Below, piece by piece: positions 15,652 to 25,015 of a stretch of 64,000 nucleotides of DNA. The translations under genes were made by a program, and so were the position numbers. The notes below the pieces were generated by a model. It saw only the letters and a list, made by a program, of their open reading frames with translations. It made no database searches and was not told where the DNA came from. This DNA comes from CAYLNL01 sp964385175. GTDB lineage: Bacteria; Bacteroidota; Bacteroidia; Flavobacteriales; Flavobacteriaceae. Every line of letters begins with the position of its first letter. Positions within the stretch are counted from its first letter, which is position 1. Where the stretch lies: positions 124,001-188,000 of the forward strand of contig CAYLNL010000002.1 in NCBI GenBank assembly GCA_964385175.1, in the 5' to 3' direction.

Positions 15652-16583
15652 TGCCAACTTGGGGACAACTTTTAGGCGAAATCCGCACTCAAATTCAGAC
15701 TGGTGACCAACAAGCATTTGACACGATTCGCAATAAATACTTAAAGGAGTTATCGGATTACACGGGTAGGGACACGATTATTTATGCTACTCGCTGGACT
15801 TCTGGTGATGCACCTCCAAATTTGGTATCAATTACAGATGAAGACATTCATGCTTTCATGGAAGCCGTTTCAGGTTTAAAATGCGAAAATTTAGACCTAA
15901 TAATTCATTCTGGCGGCGGTTCTGCTGAAGCCACAGACGCAATAGTCTCATATCTAAGACAAAAGTTTAAACACATACGAATTATCATTCCCCAAGCAGC
16001 AATGAGTGCAGGAACTATGCTGGCTTGCTCTGCTGATATTATTGTTATGGGTAAACAATCTTCAATTGGACCAATAGATCCACAATTTATTTTACAAACA
16101 GCTGTTGGCGTTCAAGCTATTCCAGCACATGCAATTTTAGAACAGTTTAAGAAAGCACAAGAAGATTGTAGTGCAAACCCGAAAAATCTAAATTCATGGC
16201 TACCTATGCTCAGCCAGTATGGGCCGGCTTTGCTTGTAAGATGTCAAGACCAAATTGACTTTGGTAAAGAGTTGGTTGGAAACTGGCTCAAAGCATATAT
16301 GTTTAAGGTTGAAGGAGTAGAAATTCCTGACAGGATTGCTGAATACCTATCTAATCATGGCAATTTTAAAACGCACGGAAAACATATAAATATTGAAAAA
16401 GCAATGGAGATTGGTTTAAAAATAGAACAACTTGAAGATAATCAAGATTTTCAAAACAAAGTTTTATCTGCTTTTCATGCCACTATGCATGCTTTTGGAA
16501 GCACAAACACTGCAAAGATTATTGCCAACCAAAATGGTAATTGCTTCCTCAAACAGTTTAACTCTGTCCCAGTAAGAAGGTAA
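15651..16583 (+). CDS. SDH-family Clp-fold serine proteinase
   Basis: A 310-residue protein from the ATG at 15651. It matches the SDH/SppA-like ClpP-fold family. The oxyanion region is DLIIHSGGGSAEATDAIVSY, and the nucleophile serine is in IPQAAMSAGTMLACSADIIV. SSIGPIDPQF follows, as in this family, where a Lys or Asp completes the site. There is no signal peptide, so the protease is probably cytoplasmic. Members are sometimes found in mobile or defence-associated gene sets, but nothing here proves such a role. It overlaps its small upstream partner by one base and ends about 75 nt from the convergent dprA gene. Confidence 0.8.
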   Translation: MPTWGQLLGEIRTQIQTGDQQAFDTIRNKYLKELSDYTGRDTIIYATRWTSGDAPPNLVSITDEDIHAFMEAVSGLKCENLDLIIHSGGGSAEATDAIVSYLRQKFKHIRIIIPQAAMSAGTMLACSADIIVMGKQSSIGPIDPQFILQTAVGVQAIPAHAILEQFKKAQEDCSANPKNLNSWLPMLSQYGPALLVRCQDQIDFGKELVGNWLKAYMFKVEGVEIPDRIAEYLSNHGNFKTHGKHINIEKAMEIGLKIEQLEDNQDFQNKVLSAFHATMHAFGSTNTAKIIANQNGNCFLKQFNSVPVRR

Positions 16584-16658
16584 TACTACCCCCTTGGCTG
16601 GTGCAAGCGCACACCCGTGCCCGACCGCGGAAAAATGCAGCGAGAACCCAAATCTCTC

Positions 16659-17762
16659 CTAAATGGCCTCAAACCATTTCCCGGGAAGAGGACGTATAAC
16701 CCCTTTTAGCTCCATGTTCAGCAGCGTAGTAGCGGTTTTGTGTATAGGCAGCCGGCAGCTAAGCGCAATATCGTCCAGCAGCGCCTTGCCGTTTTTTTGC
16801 AGAAATTCGTATATATTGGTTTCTGTTTCATCGAGCGTTACAAAAAGGCGCTTCTGGGCAGGTTTGGGTTTCCCTTCTTCCAGTTTCCAGCTGAGCATAT
16901 ACACCAAATCGGCAGCCGAGGTGAGCAAATGCGCTTTTTGTTGCTTAATGAGGTTGTTGCAGCCTATACTCCTCTCATCTCCAGGTCGCCCTGGCACGGC
17001 AAACACTTCCCGGTCGTATGAATTGGCAAGAGTAGCCGTGAGCAAACTCCCGCCCCTTTCGGCAGATTCAATAACCACGGTAGCCTCTGAAATTCCGGCG
17101 ATAATGCGGTTTCGCTTTAAAAAATTTTCCCGGTCGGGCTTGCTGGAACTCCAGAAATCGGTAATGAAGCCCCCGTTTTCTTCTATGTTGGGAGCGTATT
17201 TGGCATGATGGCGCGGATAAAACTGGTTTAACCCGTGCGCCAGGCAGCCCACTGTTTGAAGGTGGTTTTTCACAGCCGCCCTGTGAGCTGCAATATCTAT
17301 CCCGGCGGCAAAGCCGCTCACAATAACGGGGTGTAAAGGTGAGAGCGCCGCTATTAACTGCTCGCAGAAATCTATCCCGTGGGCAGTAGCCCGACGGGTG
17401 CCTACCACGCTGATAATTTTTTGAGCCGCCAGCCGGAGGTTTCCCTTGCTAAAAAGTAGTATGGGGCTATCGTAGCAATGCTGTAAGTTACGGGGATACG
17501 CTTCCTCTAAAAAAGAAGTGCATGCAATCTTGTTTTGCCGTATAAACTCATATTCCTTTTCGGCGGCGTGCAGATGCAGAGGGTTGGCCAGGTGCGTGCA
17601 AATAGCATCTCCAATACCGTCTATGGCAAGAAGTGTGCGCTTTTTTTCGCTGAAAACCGCCCGGGCACTTCCACAATGGGCTATTAGTTTTTTGGCCACT
17701 ACATCGCCTACCATTGGCACATGTTGCAACGCCAGCAGGTAGAGCCGTTCTGTTTCGTTCAT
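16659..17762 (-). CDS. dprA: DNA-processing protein DprA
   Basis: A 367-residue protein with an N-terminal helix-hairpin-helix region (VPMVGDVVAKKLIAHCGS), a Rossmann-like DprA/Smf core (VVGTRRATAHG, IVSGFAAGIDIAAHRAA, VVIESAERGGSLLTA, VPGRPGDERSIGCNNLI) and a C-terminal winged-helix domain (about 310-367). DprA binds incoming single-stranded DNA and loads RecA during natural transformation. Full length, start MNETERLYLL. It is the first chromosomal gene after the cassette region, and its 3' end faces that region. Confidence 0.93.
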   Translation of the reverse strand: MNETERLYLLALQHVPMVGDVVAKKLIAHCGSARAVFSEKKRTLLAIDGIGDAICTHLANPLHLHAAEKEYEFIRQNKIACTSFLEEAYPRNLQHCYDSPILLFSKGNLRLAAQKIISVVGTRRATAHGIDFCEQLIAALSPLHPVIVSGFAAGIDIAAHRAAVKNHLQTVGCLAHGLNQFYPRHHAKYAPNIEENGGFITDFWSSSKPDRENFLKRNRIIAGISEATVVIESAERGGSLLTATLANSYDREVFAVPGRPGDERSIGCNNLIKQQKAHLLTSAADLVYMLSWKLEEGKPKPAQKRLFVTLDETETNIYEFLQKNGKALLDDIALSCRLPIHKTATTLLNMELKGVIRPLPGKWFEAI

Positions 17763-17828
17763 TTCTCCGGGTGCTGTTTCCCGTAGTTGTTATTTTTTAA
17801 GCTCCCGGGCGGGTTTTCCCGGGAAAAA

Positions 17829-18764
17829 TTATTTTTCTTCTTTTTTAGGCAGGTGTTTTTGCTGCTTCATAGCTTCGCCAATCTGGTTGCTCGCCGTAAA
17901 GGAAGCCACCATATTGTTGAGCATATCGCTTCCCGCTTGCGGAGAATTGGGCAGCAAAATGAGGTTGCTGTTCGTTTTTTCGCTAATGGACTGCAAGGTG
18001 TCATAGTGTTGCGTTACCACAATGAGCGCCGAAGCCTCCTGCGAGTTGATGCCTACTTTATTGAGCACTTCTACCGATTCTTCCAATCCCCGTGCAATTT
18101 CGCGGCGCTGGTCGGCAATACCTTGTCCTTGCAGGCGTTTGCTCTCTGCCTCTGCCTTGGCTTTTTCTACGATGAGAATACGGGCGGCATCTCCTTCAAA
18201 CTGGGCGGCAATCTTTTCGCGCTCAGAAGCGTTAATGCGGTTCATGGCAGCTTTCACCTGCGCATCCGGATCAATATCGGTAACCAGGGTTTTAATGATG
18301 TCATACCCATACTCCAGCATCGCTTCTTGCAATTCGCGCTTCACCGCAATGGCAATGTCATCTTTTTTCACAAAAACATCATCTAATTTTAGTTTGGGAA
18401 CTTCCGCCCGCACCACATCAAACACATACGATGTTATCTGGTCGTGCGGGTATTCCAGCTTGTAAAAAGCCTCGTACACTTTATCTTTAAGCACCACGTA
18501 TTGCACAGAAATTTTTAGTTTCACAAACACATCATCCAGCGTCTTGGTTTCCACAATCACATCTAACTGTTGAATTTTTAAGCTGAGCCGGCCTGCAATG
18601 CGGTCTATCAGGGGGATTTTCATTTGCAACCCCGAATTGCGAATGCTGTGAAACCGCCCGAAACGTTCTATCACCACAGCGGTTTGTTGTTTTACGGTGA
18701 AGAAAGCCGAAAAGAAAATAAGTAGCCCAAAAAAGGCGACAGGGATTAAATAGATAAATTCCAT
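17829..18764 (-). CDS. SPFH/Band 7 (stomatin-like) membrane protein
   Basis: A 311-residue protein with one N-terminal transmembrane helix (FIYLIPVAFFGLLIFFSAFF), an SPFH domain (TAVVIERFGRFHSIRNSGLQ through DDVFVKKDDIA) and a long helical, alanine- and glutamate-rich C-terminal region (NASEREKIAAQFEGDAARIL). Such proteins oligomerise on membranes and scaffold microdomains or membrane proteases. The usual NfeD partner is not adjacent. It lies 66 nt upstream of dprA on the same strand and 48 nt downstream of the GH13-like gene. Confidence 0.88.
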   Translation of the reverse strand: MEFIYLIPVAFFGLLIFFSAFFTVKQQTAVVIERFGRFHSIRNSGLQMKIPLIDRIAGRLSLKIQQLDVIVETKTLDDVFVKLKISVQYVVLKDKVYEAFYKLEYPHDQITSYVFDVVRAEVPKLKLDDVFVKKDDIAIAVKRELQEAMLEYGYDIIKTLVTDIDPDAQVKAAMNRINASEREKIAAQFEGDAARILIVEKAKAEAESKRLQGQGIADQRREIARGLEESVEVLNKVGINSQEASALIVVTQHYDTLQSISEKTNSNLILLPNSPQAGSDMLNNMVASFTASNQIGEAMKQQKHLPKKEEK

Positions 18765-18812
18765 ACCAGTAATTTTTTAGTTTTTTTTGACGGGGTGAAG
18801 ATACTAAAATTC

Positions 18813-20453
18813 TCAATGCCTATACGAAAATGATTCGTCATTCGGGAGTAACCGGCAGATTTTGGTTTGAAAGGGCGCTAAGGAATAGTCATTTCCGGGA
18901 GATTGTGATACCTGTAGGTAGGGTGAAGCTATTTTTTCCGGCAATTCTTTCAGCTTGTGGGAAGAAGGTACCAGCTGAGGTAGGGGAATGGTAAGGGGTT
19001 TGTCTGATAGGTTAGCGGCAACTAAGAACGATTGATTTTGAAAGGTTCTTTTAAAAGCGAGTAACGGGTATCCCGGGGTTTCTACAAACGCAATATTGCC
19101 TTTCCAAAACGCCGGATTGTTGGTTCGAAAATGGCAGAGAAACCGGGTGTGTTCAAACATCGCTTCATCAAATGAATTCCAATCGAGATAAAACTCATTA
19201 AACAAAGACGTCCAGTTTTTATACGTTTTTTCATTAAATTCTTCGCCCATCATCAACATCGGAACGCCCTCTAATGTGAGTAGAATGGCAGTTGCAGGAA
19301 AAACCAATTTTTCGCCAAAGTATTCGCGGGCCCTGGGTTGTTCTTTCTCTTCCAGCCACCGCATACGCAAAGCGTTCTTTGGAAAACTGTACTTATAGGA
19401 GAGGTAGGTTTGGATGAACTGCTTTTGCGATATCTTGCCCAGTGCCATGTCTTTAATAGCCATTCTAATCCCTCCCTCGTAGGTGAGGTCGCACGAGTCA
19501 ATATGATGATATTCGTCGTAGGACTGAGAGATGAGCACAATGTCATCTTTTACCCGTTTTAACGAAGATTTTATATCGGCAAGAAAGTCGTGAGGCGCCA
19601 AATCGGAGTCATCTAACCGAAAACCATCTACATTGTACTTTGAAACCCAGTAGGTTAGGGCATCTATAAAATAGGCTCTCATGTTTTTATTGGCGAAGTT
19701 CAGCCCTGCGAAATAGTCTCTGTTGGGTACTTCGTAGATGATGGTTCCGTTTTTATCTCTTGTAAAAAACTCAGGATTTGTTTTAGTGAGGATATGGTCA
19801 AAACTTCCCCGGTTTACCGGTATATCCATAATGACCCGGATGTGATTTTCATGCAGTTTATCCACGAGATTTTTCAGGTCCCATTCATTTCCAAACTCAG
19901 GGTCTATGGCATAATAATCTTTTATGGCATACGGGTCGCCGTAGCGTCCTATGCGGCGCAGTTCTCCCACCGGCTGAAAAGGCATGAGCCATAGCGCATT
20001 CACCCCCAGTGATTTCAGATAGGCTATTTTGTCCGATAGTTCCTGGAATCCGCCACGGCAAAAGGCGCGCAGGTGTAATTGATAAATAATGGACGATTGT
20101 AGCCATTCGGGACTATGTATTGCCTCAAAGTGACGATACATATACCCTGGGTTTTCATCTGAAATATCCAACGTACGGAGCAATGCTTCTCCTTCTTCTG
20201 TAATGGTAATGGAAGAATTGTTCTGACCGTCTTCGGATATAGATGGATTATCGGGGTCTAAAATCCATGCGTCATCATTCAGGACAAATTTATAAAGGTG
20301 TCTTCCCTTGGGAATTTCGAGCGAAATGTACCAGTAGCCGGGCTCAATTTCCTCGAGAAAATCCCGGTCGCCATTCCAACTATTAAAGGTTCCTGCAATG
20401 GCAACGCTGGACAATTTTTCGGGGCTGATATATCGGAAGGTGGTTTTTTTCAC
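18813..20453 (-). CDS. GH13 alpha-amylase-like protein with a CBM48 domain; catalytic motifs degenerate
   Basis: A 546-residue protein. Residues 1-75 form a CBM48/AMPK-type glycogen-binding domain (VAIAGTFNSWNGD ... GRHLYKFVLND). Residues about 120-440 form a GH13 barrel, and a C-terminal beta domain follows. The nucleophile region keeps its Asp (VDGFRLDD). Region I reads DIPVNRG, with Arg replacing the usual His. The acid/base region reads VLISQSYDE, with Gln in place of the catalytic Glu. The NHD motif is LEEKEQPRA. Known GH13 enzymes need the Glu and the second Asp, so glycosidase activity is unlikely. It may bind alpha-glucan without cleaving it. There is no signal peptide. Confidence 0.85.
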   Translation of the reverse strand: MKKTTFRYISPEKLSSVAIAGTFNSWNGDRDFLEEIEPGYWYISLEIPKGRHLYKFVLNDDAWILDPDNPSISEDGQNNSSITITEEGEALLRTLDISDENPGYMYRHFEAIHSPEWLQSSIIYQLHLRAFCRGGFQELSDKIAYLKSLGVNALWLMPFQPVGELRRIGRYGDPYAIKDYYAIDPEFGNEWDLKNLVDKLHENHIRVIMDIPVNRGSFDHILTKTNPEFFTRDKNGTIIYEVPNRDYFAGLNFANKNMRAYFIDALTYWVSKYNVDGFRLDDSDLAPHDFLADIKSSLKRVKDDIVLISQSYDEYHHIDSCDLTYEGGIRMAIKDMALGKISQKQFIQTYLSYKYSFPKNALRMRWLEEKEQPRAREYFGEKLVFPATAILLTLEGVPMLMMGEEFNEKTYKNWTSLFNEFYLDWNSFDEAMFEHTRFLCHFRTNNPAFWKGNIAFVETPGYPLLAFKRTFQNQSFLVAANLSDKPLTIPLPQLVPSSHKLKELPEKIASPYLQVSQSPGNDYSLAPFQTKICRLLPNDESFSYRH

Positions 20454-20487
20454 TTTTGGAGTTTGAAATACTGAAATAAGGTTTTAT

Positions 20488-21252
20488 TCAGGAAGCCGTC
20501 CATCCGCCATCTACCAGTAGCAACGTTCCATTTACCATGGCAGCTTCGGGCGAAGCCATGTATATGGCTGCCGAGGCGACATCTCGAATGGTACCTACTT
20601 TTCCCACGGGTATGTGGGTGAGTATTGTTTGTAAGTAACTGGGGTCATTTAGCCGTTCGGCAGTTCCCGGAGTACGAATAAATGTGGGTCCGATGGCATT
20701 TACGGTAATTCCTGCAGGTGCCCACTCCAGTGCCAGTACCTTGGTGAGTTGATTAACGCCTCCTTTGGAGGTGCAATACACGGCGTGATGAGGAATGCCT
20801 ACAATGCTGGCTTGTGAACTCATATTTATAATGCGCCCATAACCTTGAGGTATCATGATTTTCCCGGCAGCCTGACAGCAGAAGAACAGACCTTTCTGGT
20901 TTACAGCCATAATAGCGTCCCAATCTTCTTCCGTTACCTCAAGGGTGTTATGATTGGTACCCAAACCGGCATTGTTTACTAAAATATCCAATCGTCCGAA
21001 ATCTTGTTTCACCGTTTGAAAAACGACAGAAATGCTATGCATGTTTGTAACATCCAACTCACATGCAACAGCTTTTCCTCCGGCTACAGTAATTTCTTCT
21101 ACCAAAGTATTTAGTAAATGCAGGGTACGGGCACATGCAACTACTATGGCGCCCGCTTCGGCAAATGCTTTAGCCAGTCCGTAGCCAATTCCTTGACTGG
21201 CGCCTGTTATGAGAGCAACTTGTCCATCTAATCTAAACCATGAAGTATTCAT
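20488..21252 (-). CDS. SDR family NAD(P)-dependent oxidoreductase
   Basis: A 254-residue classical short-chain dehydrogenase. The cofactor motif TGASQGIG is at residues 16-23, NNAG at 93-96, and the catalytic Ser146, Tyr159 and Lys163 are in MSSQ and YCTSK. The end (SPEAAMVNGTLLLVDGGWTA) is typical of gluconate 5-dehydrogenase or glucose dehydrogenase-like members. The substrate is not determined by sequence. It lies 34 nt upstream of the GH13-like gene and may share its transcript. Confidence 0.9.
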   Translation of the reverse strand: MNTSWFRLDGQVALITGASQGIGYGLAKAFAEAGAIVVACARTLHLLNTLVEEITVAGGKAVACELDVTNMHSISVVFQTVKQDFGRLDILVNNAGLGTNHNTLEVTEEDWDAIMAVNQKGLFFCCQAAGKIMIPQGYGRIINMSSQASIVGIPHHAVYCTSKGGVNQLTKVLALEWAPAGITVNAIGPTFIRTPGTAERLNDPSYLQTILTHIPVGKVGTIRDVASAAIYMASPEAAMVNGTLLLVDGGWTAS

Positions 21253-21301
21253 AGAACATTGAATTTCTTACGAAACTAAGATAATTTTTGATGCTTTATT
21301 A

Positions 21302-23722
21302 TCAGTTAAACCAATGCCTGGCAGTATGATAGTCTAATAAATAACTTACCCGTAGCGAAAAAATATGCGTTGTGGGCAGTGAAAAAACGCTGTCCAGATC
21401 TTCGGATAGATTTTTAATGACTCTATCGTTGACTCCGGATATAGTATTTCGGTACAAAAAACTCAATTGACTTGCCGGAGCAAACCACCAGGTAACGTTG
21501 AGGTCAATATTCCAGTTATTGTACGTAAAATCGTGATTAAATCCTGGATAATTGGCTTCTGTATAGGAGCCATCCTCATTCAGATCAAAATAGTTTTTAT
21601 AAGAAGCACTCGTCCAGTAATGTCTGAAATTAAGCGCCACGGATGTTTTGGGATTTATAAAATAATTTCCTTCAAAGGTAGTGGTAATAGTGCGTAAATC
21701 TCTTCCTCCGAAAATAATTTGACCCCCCATATTTTCTACAAATCCCCGGTCTGCGAAATCTTCTCTCCAGATAATACGTCCTATAAATACAAAACGGTCA
21801 TTTAGCCGGTATCTCGGCGCTACATTTAGAAAATAACCCCAACGGTTTTTGTGTTCGGTGAAATATAGATAAGGGGATATTTCGGTTAAAAAAACCTTAT
21901 TATAATTGGGTTTTCTGTAGTACCAGAAGCCATATTGTTTGGGAACTTCAGAATACCTGCCTTCGGTTCGGGGCTCATAAAAATCGTACATGGTAAAGGG
22001 TTTCAATTCAAAGCCGTACTCGTTGTAGTTTAAGAATCGGCTGGTGGAGTTGTATTGAAACTTAAAGTAAATGTTTTCGGGTTTATTGTTGAGCCTATTC
22101 CAACGGGCAAAAAAGCTGTTGTTTATCAACAAGGCATTGTATGTTTTATTAGATTGTAGAATCCGGTAGCTGTGCCACGGGGCAATCTGGTAATAGTTCC
22201 GGTAGAAATTGATGCCCAAATCGTTCATCTCAAAGTGTTTACTCACATAGGCGCCGTCAATTCCATAGCGATTCTTTCCAAAAACCTTTCCCCAGCCGGC
22301 TTCTGTAGCGATACCATCTTGCGGATTTTCCATTCCCTGGAGATGACTGTACCGAACCGTTGTTTTATAGTTGTATTTGTTTTCTCTGTCAATATAATCA
22401 ATAGAAGCAGCGCTTACATTGGCATCTGTAAAATCTCCTTCGCGGAGTACGTTGGTATTGGTGAAGGTGAAGGATGAGTTTTGCCCGAATCGTTTATCTA
22501 CCACAGCGACATTATAATTAGTGAGCGGAGATATAACGGCAGAACGGGTTGTGCCCATGTTGGTGTCTTTTATAGAAACATGCGTTTCTTCCGTTATGGC
22601 ATTTAGTAACCCAATGCCCCATCCGCTTTTAGTACGCCCCGAAATTTTGGCTGCATTTACTAAATTTATAGCTCCGGGATAGTTTACGATTTCTTCATTT
22701 TCCTGGAGATTCAGAATTTTAGGGCCGGGTACTTCACCAATCCTGCGAGAGTAAAACAATCCGTTTTTTTGAAATAAGTTTACGCCTTCAGTAAAGAAAG
22801 GTCGTCTTTCAGAAAATTCTTGTTCAAAAGGCCCCAGGATATATTCCGTATTATCAAAAGATGTTTGCCCGAAATCGGGAATCAGGATAGCATCCAACGT
22901 AAATTCATCTGTAATGCCCCATTTTACGTCCATCCCGGCTTTAAACTGGTTATTATTGATGCCGTCTGTAGAAGTTACATAAAAGGAAGAATATGGAATT
23001 AAAAATAAGCGAGTAGGGGGTTGAATATCGTTTAACCCCCTGAGGTTACCCATATAGAGCGCCTGACTTCCTTTATTGTTGTTAATAAAGTTCCACGAAT
23101 AGGTAGTTCCTTTTCGGATGATCTTCCGGTAGAAATTAATTCCCCAATCTGCCATTTTTTCTTTCGGAAAACGCAGCGAAGTAAACGGAATTTTCATTTC
23201 AACAGTCCAGCCGCCTTCATGTACTACTACTTTACTTTCCCAAATAACATCCCAACTGCTGTCTGAGCCATTTTCATTGGTAAAAAACACATCCGATTGC
23301 ACATTGGCGGCGGTAACCGTAAATTGAAATTCCTGTTGCCCATCATTATAAGGGTTTATAGAGAACGTGAACCAATCAGAAGTATCAAAGGAATCGCGTT
23401 GACTTAGTTGGGTGAAAACACTATCCATTTTTACGTCAGACAATTCAGCTCCTACATAAATCGCAACATCGTCATACGTTACTTTTGCAAGGTTTTTTAT
23501 TTCGGGAAGTTCCGGTTTTCCATTGTCCGGCTCAAACTCTACAAAGTAGCCTGCTTCCTGGGCATTCAACCAATCTTGTTCATCGAGTTTTCCATCTATT
23601 TTTATAGTTGAACCGGCCCTGGAAATTTCCAATGTCTTTTGCTGGAGGCTCTGTGCGGAACACAACGAGGAGATGAATGCGAGAGAGGCAACCAAAATTG
23701 TATTTAACTTGTATTTTTTCAT
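21302..23722 (-). CDS. DUF5916 domain-containing exported protein (CBM9-like N-terminus)
   Basis: An 806-residue protein with a signal peptide (MKKYKLNTILVASLAFISSL, cleavage near CSAQ). Residues about 30-225 form a carbohydrate-binding family 9-like domain (IKIDGKLDEQDWLNAQ, VTYDDVAIYVGAEL, WTVEMKIPFTSLRF). The remainder is the DUF5916 beta-rich region, which contains YILGPFEQEFSERRPFFTEG and ends with outer-membrane-barrel-like strands and a C-terminal aromatic pattern (SLRVSYLL). Family members are probably outer-membrane proteins. The function is unknown. Confidence 0.88.
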   Translation of the reverse strand: MKKYKLNTILVASLAFISSLCSAQSLQQKTLEISRAGSTIKIDGKLDEQDWLNAQEAGYFVEFEPDNGKPELPEIKNLAKVTYDDVAIYVGAELSDVKMDSVFTQLSQRDSFDTSDWFTFSINPYNDGQQEFQFTVTAANVQSDVFFTNENGSDSSWDVIWESKVVVHEGGWTVEMKIPFTSLRFPKEKMADWGINFYRKIIRKGTTYSWNFINNNKGSQALYMGNLRGLNDIQPPTRLFLIPYSSFYVTSTDGINNNQFKAGMDVKWGITDEFTLDAILIPDFGQTSFDNTEYILGPFEQEFSERRPFFTEGVNLFQKNGLFYSRRIGEVPGPKILNLQENEEIVNYPGAINLVNAAKISGRTKSGWGIGLLNAITEETHVSIKDTNMGTTRSAVISPLTNYNVAVVDKRFGQNSSFTFTNTNVLREGDFTDANVSAASIDYIDRENKYNYKTTVRYSHLQGMENPQDGIATEAGWGKVFGKNRYGIDGAYVSKHFEMNDLGINFYRNYYQIAPWHSYRILQSNKTYNALLINNSFFARWNRLNNKPENIYFKFQYNSTSRFLNYNEYGFELKPFTMYDFYEPRTEGRYSEVPKQYGFWYYRKPNYNKVFLTEISPYLYFTEHKNRWGYFLNVAPRYRLNDRFVFIGRIIWREDFADRGFVENMGGQIIFGGRDLRTITTTFEGNYFINPKTSVALNFRHYWTSASYKNYFDLNEDGSYTEANYPGFNHDFTYNNWNIDLNVTWWFAPASQLSFLYRNTISGVNDRVIKNLSEDLDSVFSLPTTHIFSLRVSYLLDYHTARHWFN

Positions 23723-23780
23723 TCAGATAATTTTAATGGTTTTGTAATCCTGTGAATGGGAAAACCTTTGCCGCATGGGC

Positions 23781-24995
23781 TTAATGAGGCATATCTACAG
23801 GATTAGGCGGGTTGTAGGTAGTTAGCCCAAACAGAATCTTAGGCCAATACTTAATTTTGTTTTGTTTTAACTCTTTAAACATTCGTACAGTAGGATAAAA
23901 AAGGTATCTTACAGGGTTTAAACAATAATCTGTCTGGTCGCTGAATAAGCCCGATTCGGGGATGTATGCCGGCGGTTCTGCGTATGTTCCGAATAATCGG
24001 TCCCAGATGGTGAATCGGGCAGCAAAATTGCACCCTCCCTTAATGTCGTGGCGAGGTTCCCGGGAGTGATGTATGAAATGTACTGCCGAGGTAACAAACA
24101 CATATCGCAATTTTCTCAGTGGAGGAAATTTGAGTTCAGCATAATACAGTGTGGGAGAATGCGATGGGTCTGTTATAATGTCAAATGCAATAGCTATGAG
24201 AAGCAGCCATCCGGCATCGAGAATATTTACCGAAAATAATTTCATAAACAACGGAAGCAGAACAACCATAAAGGCTTTTCCGCCTGCTGCATTTATAACC
24301 AGCGCCTGCGGATCTACCGAAAATGTTAACTGTGATAAATTTCGGTTACGGTGATGGTGTACATGGCCGAGATTCCAGAAGAAACGAATGTTATGGCACC
24401 ATCTGTGCGACCAGTAGAAACAAAAATCCCCGATTAAACAAGTAATAAGAAGCGCCAGAGGCCCATTAAGGTGTACAATGGTGGGTATATTTTGGATAAG
24501 GTTTTCATATCCCACCAGTATGGTCTCGAACAAAGGATTCATAAAGGAAAATATGGCCGTGAAGATAAAAATGGCGTTCACAATAGACATATTTACCATG
24601 GCGTCCCAATCAAAAGGGCGTCCCATAATTTTCTTGTAAAAAATCAGGTCGGCTATCCCGATAATAATACCAAATAAAACCCGGAATATACAAGCCCACA
24701 AAATCATATTGGCTATAGGCGTTTTTATTCCCGATACATCAACATCATCAACATTGAAGAATATTCGGAATTGCTCGGCGCTAAATAAGCCGGGTATTTC
24801 TTGTACTCTCGGGTGAACTACAGCCCAAAGCCCTAATGCTATGGTGGCTATCAGCGCAAATAAAATCTTATATTTCCGGGCTCGCTTCATCTCTATGTTG
24901 GCATTCCATAGCCATTTCTTCATAAAATTCTTTACGTAATGGGGCATTTTCTTTTTCTCTGCATTCATAAAAAATAGATTTGATGGTTTGTTCAT
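23781..24995 (-). CDS. Sterol desaturase/fatty acid hydroxylase family protein
   Basis: A membrane di-iron oxygenase of about 404 residues. The histidine clusters are HRWCH, HVHHHR and HFIHHSREP, followed by GGCNFAARFTIWDRLFGTY, the typical end of the family. Five or six hydrophobic helices precede and separate them. Substrates in bacteria include sterols, carotenoids and fatty acids, and I cannot choose between them here. A TAnnTTTG box lies at 25008-25015 on the minus strand, so a start at 25010 would fall inside the promoter. The ATG at 24995 (or 24968) is therefore preferred. Confidence 0.88.
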   Translation of the reverse strand: MNKPSNLFFMNAEKKKMPHYVKNFMKKWLWNANIEMKRARKYKILFALIATIALGLWAVVHPRVQEIPGLFSAEQFRIFFNVDDVDVSGIKTPIANMILWACIFRVLFGIIIGIADLIFYKKIMGRPFDWDAMVNMSIVNAIFIFTAIFSFMNPLFETILVGYENLIQNIPTIVHLNGPLALLITCLIGDFCFYWSHRWCHNIRFFWNLGHVHHHRNRNLSQLTFSVDPQALVINAAGGKAFMVVLLPLFMKLFSVNILDAGWLLLIAIAFDIITDPSHSPTLYYAELKFPPLRKLRYVFVTSAVHFIHHSREPRHDIKGGCNFAARFTIWDRLFGTYAEPPAYIPESGLFSDQTDYCLNPVRYLFYPTVRMFKELKQNKIKYWPKILFGLTTYNPPNPVDMPH

Positions 24996-25007
24996 TTTTT
25001 TCGGCGG

Positions 25008-25015
25008 CAAAAATA
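25008..25015 (-). promoter_or_regulatory. Promoter -7 element of the sterol-desaturase-family gene
   Basis: The minus strand reads TATTTTTG, an exact TAnnTTTG match. It lies just upstream of the ATGs at 24995 and 24968 and argues against a start at 25010. Confidence 0.4.

Noticed and set aside
803..16650. Insertion sequence, phage or integrase gene responsible for the array
   Set aside because: I looked for DDE, tyrosine and serine recombinase motifs in the listed proteins and found none.
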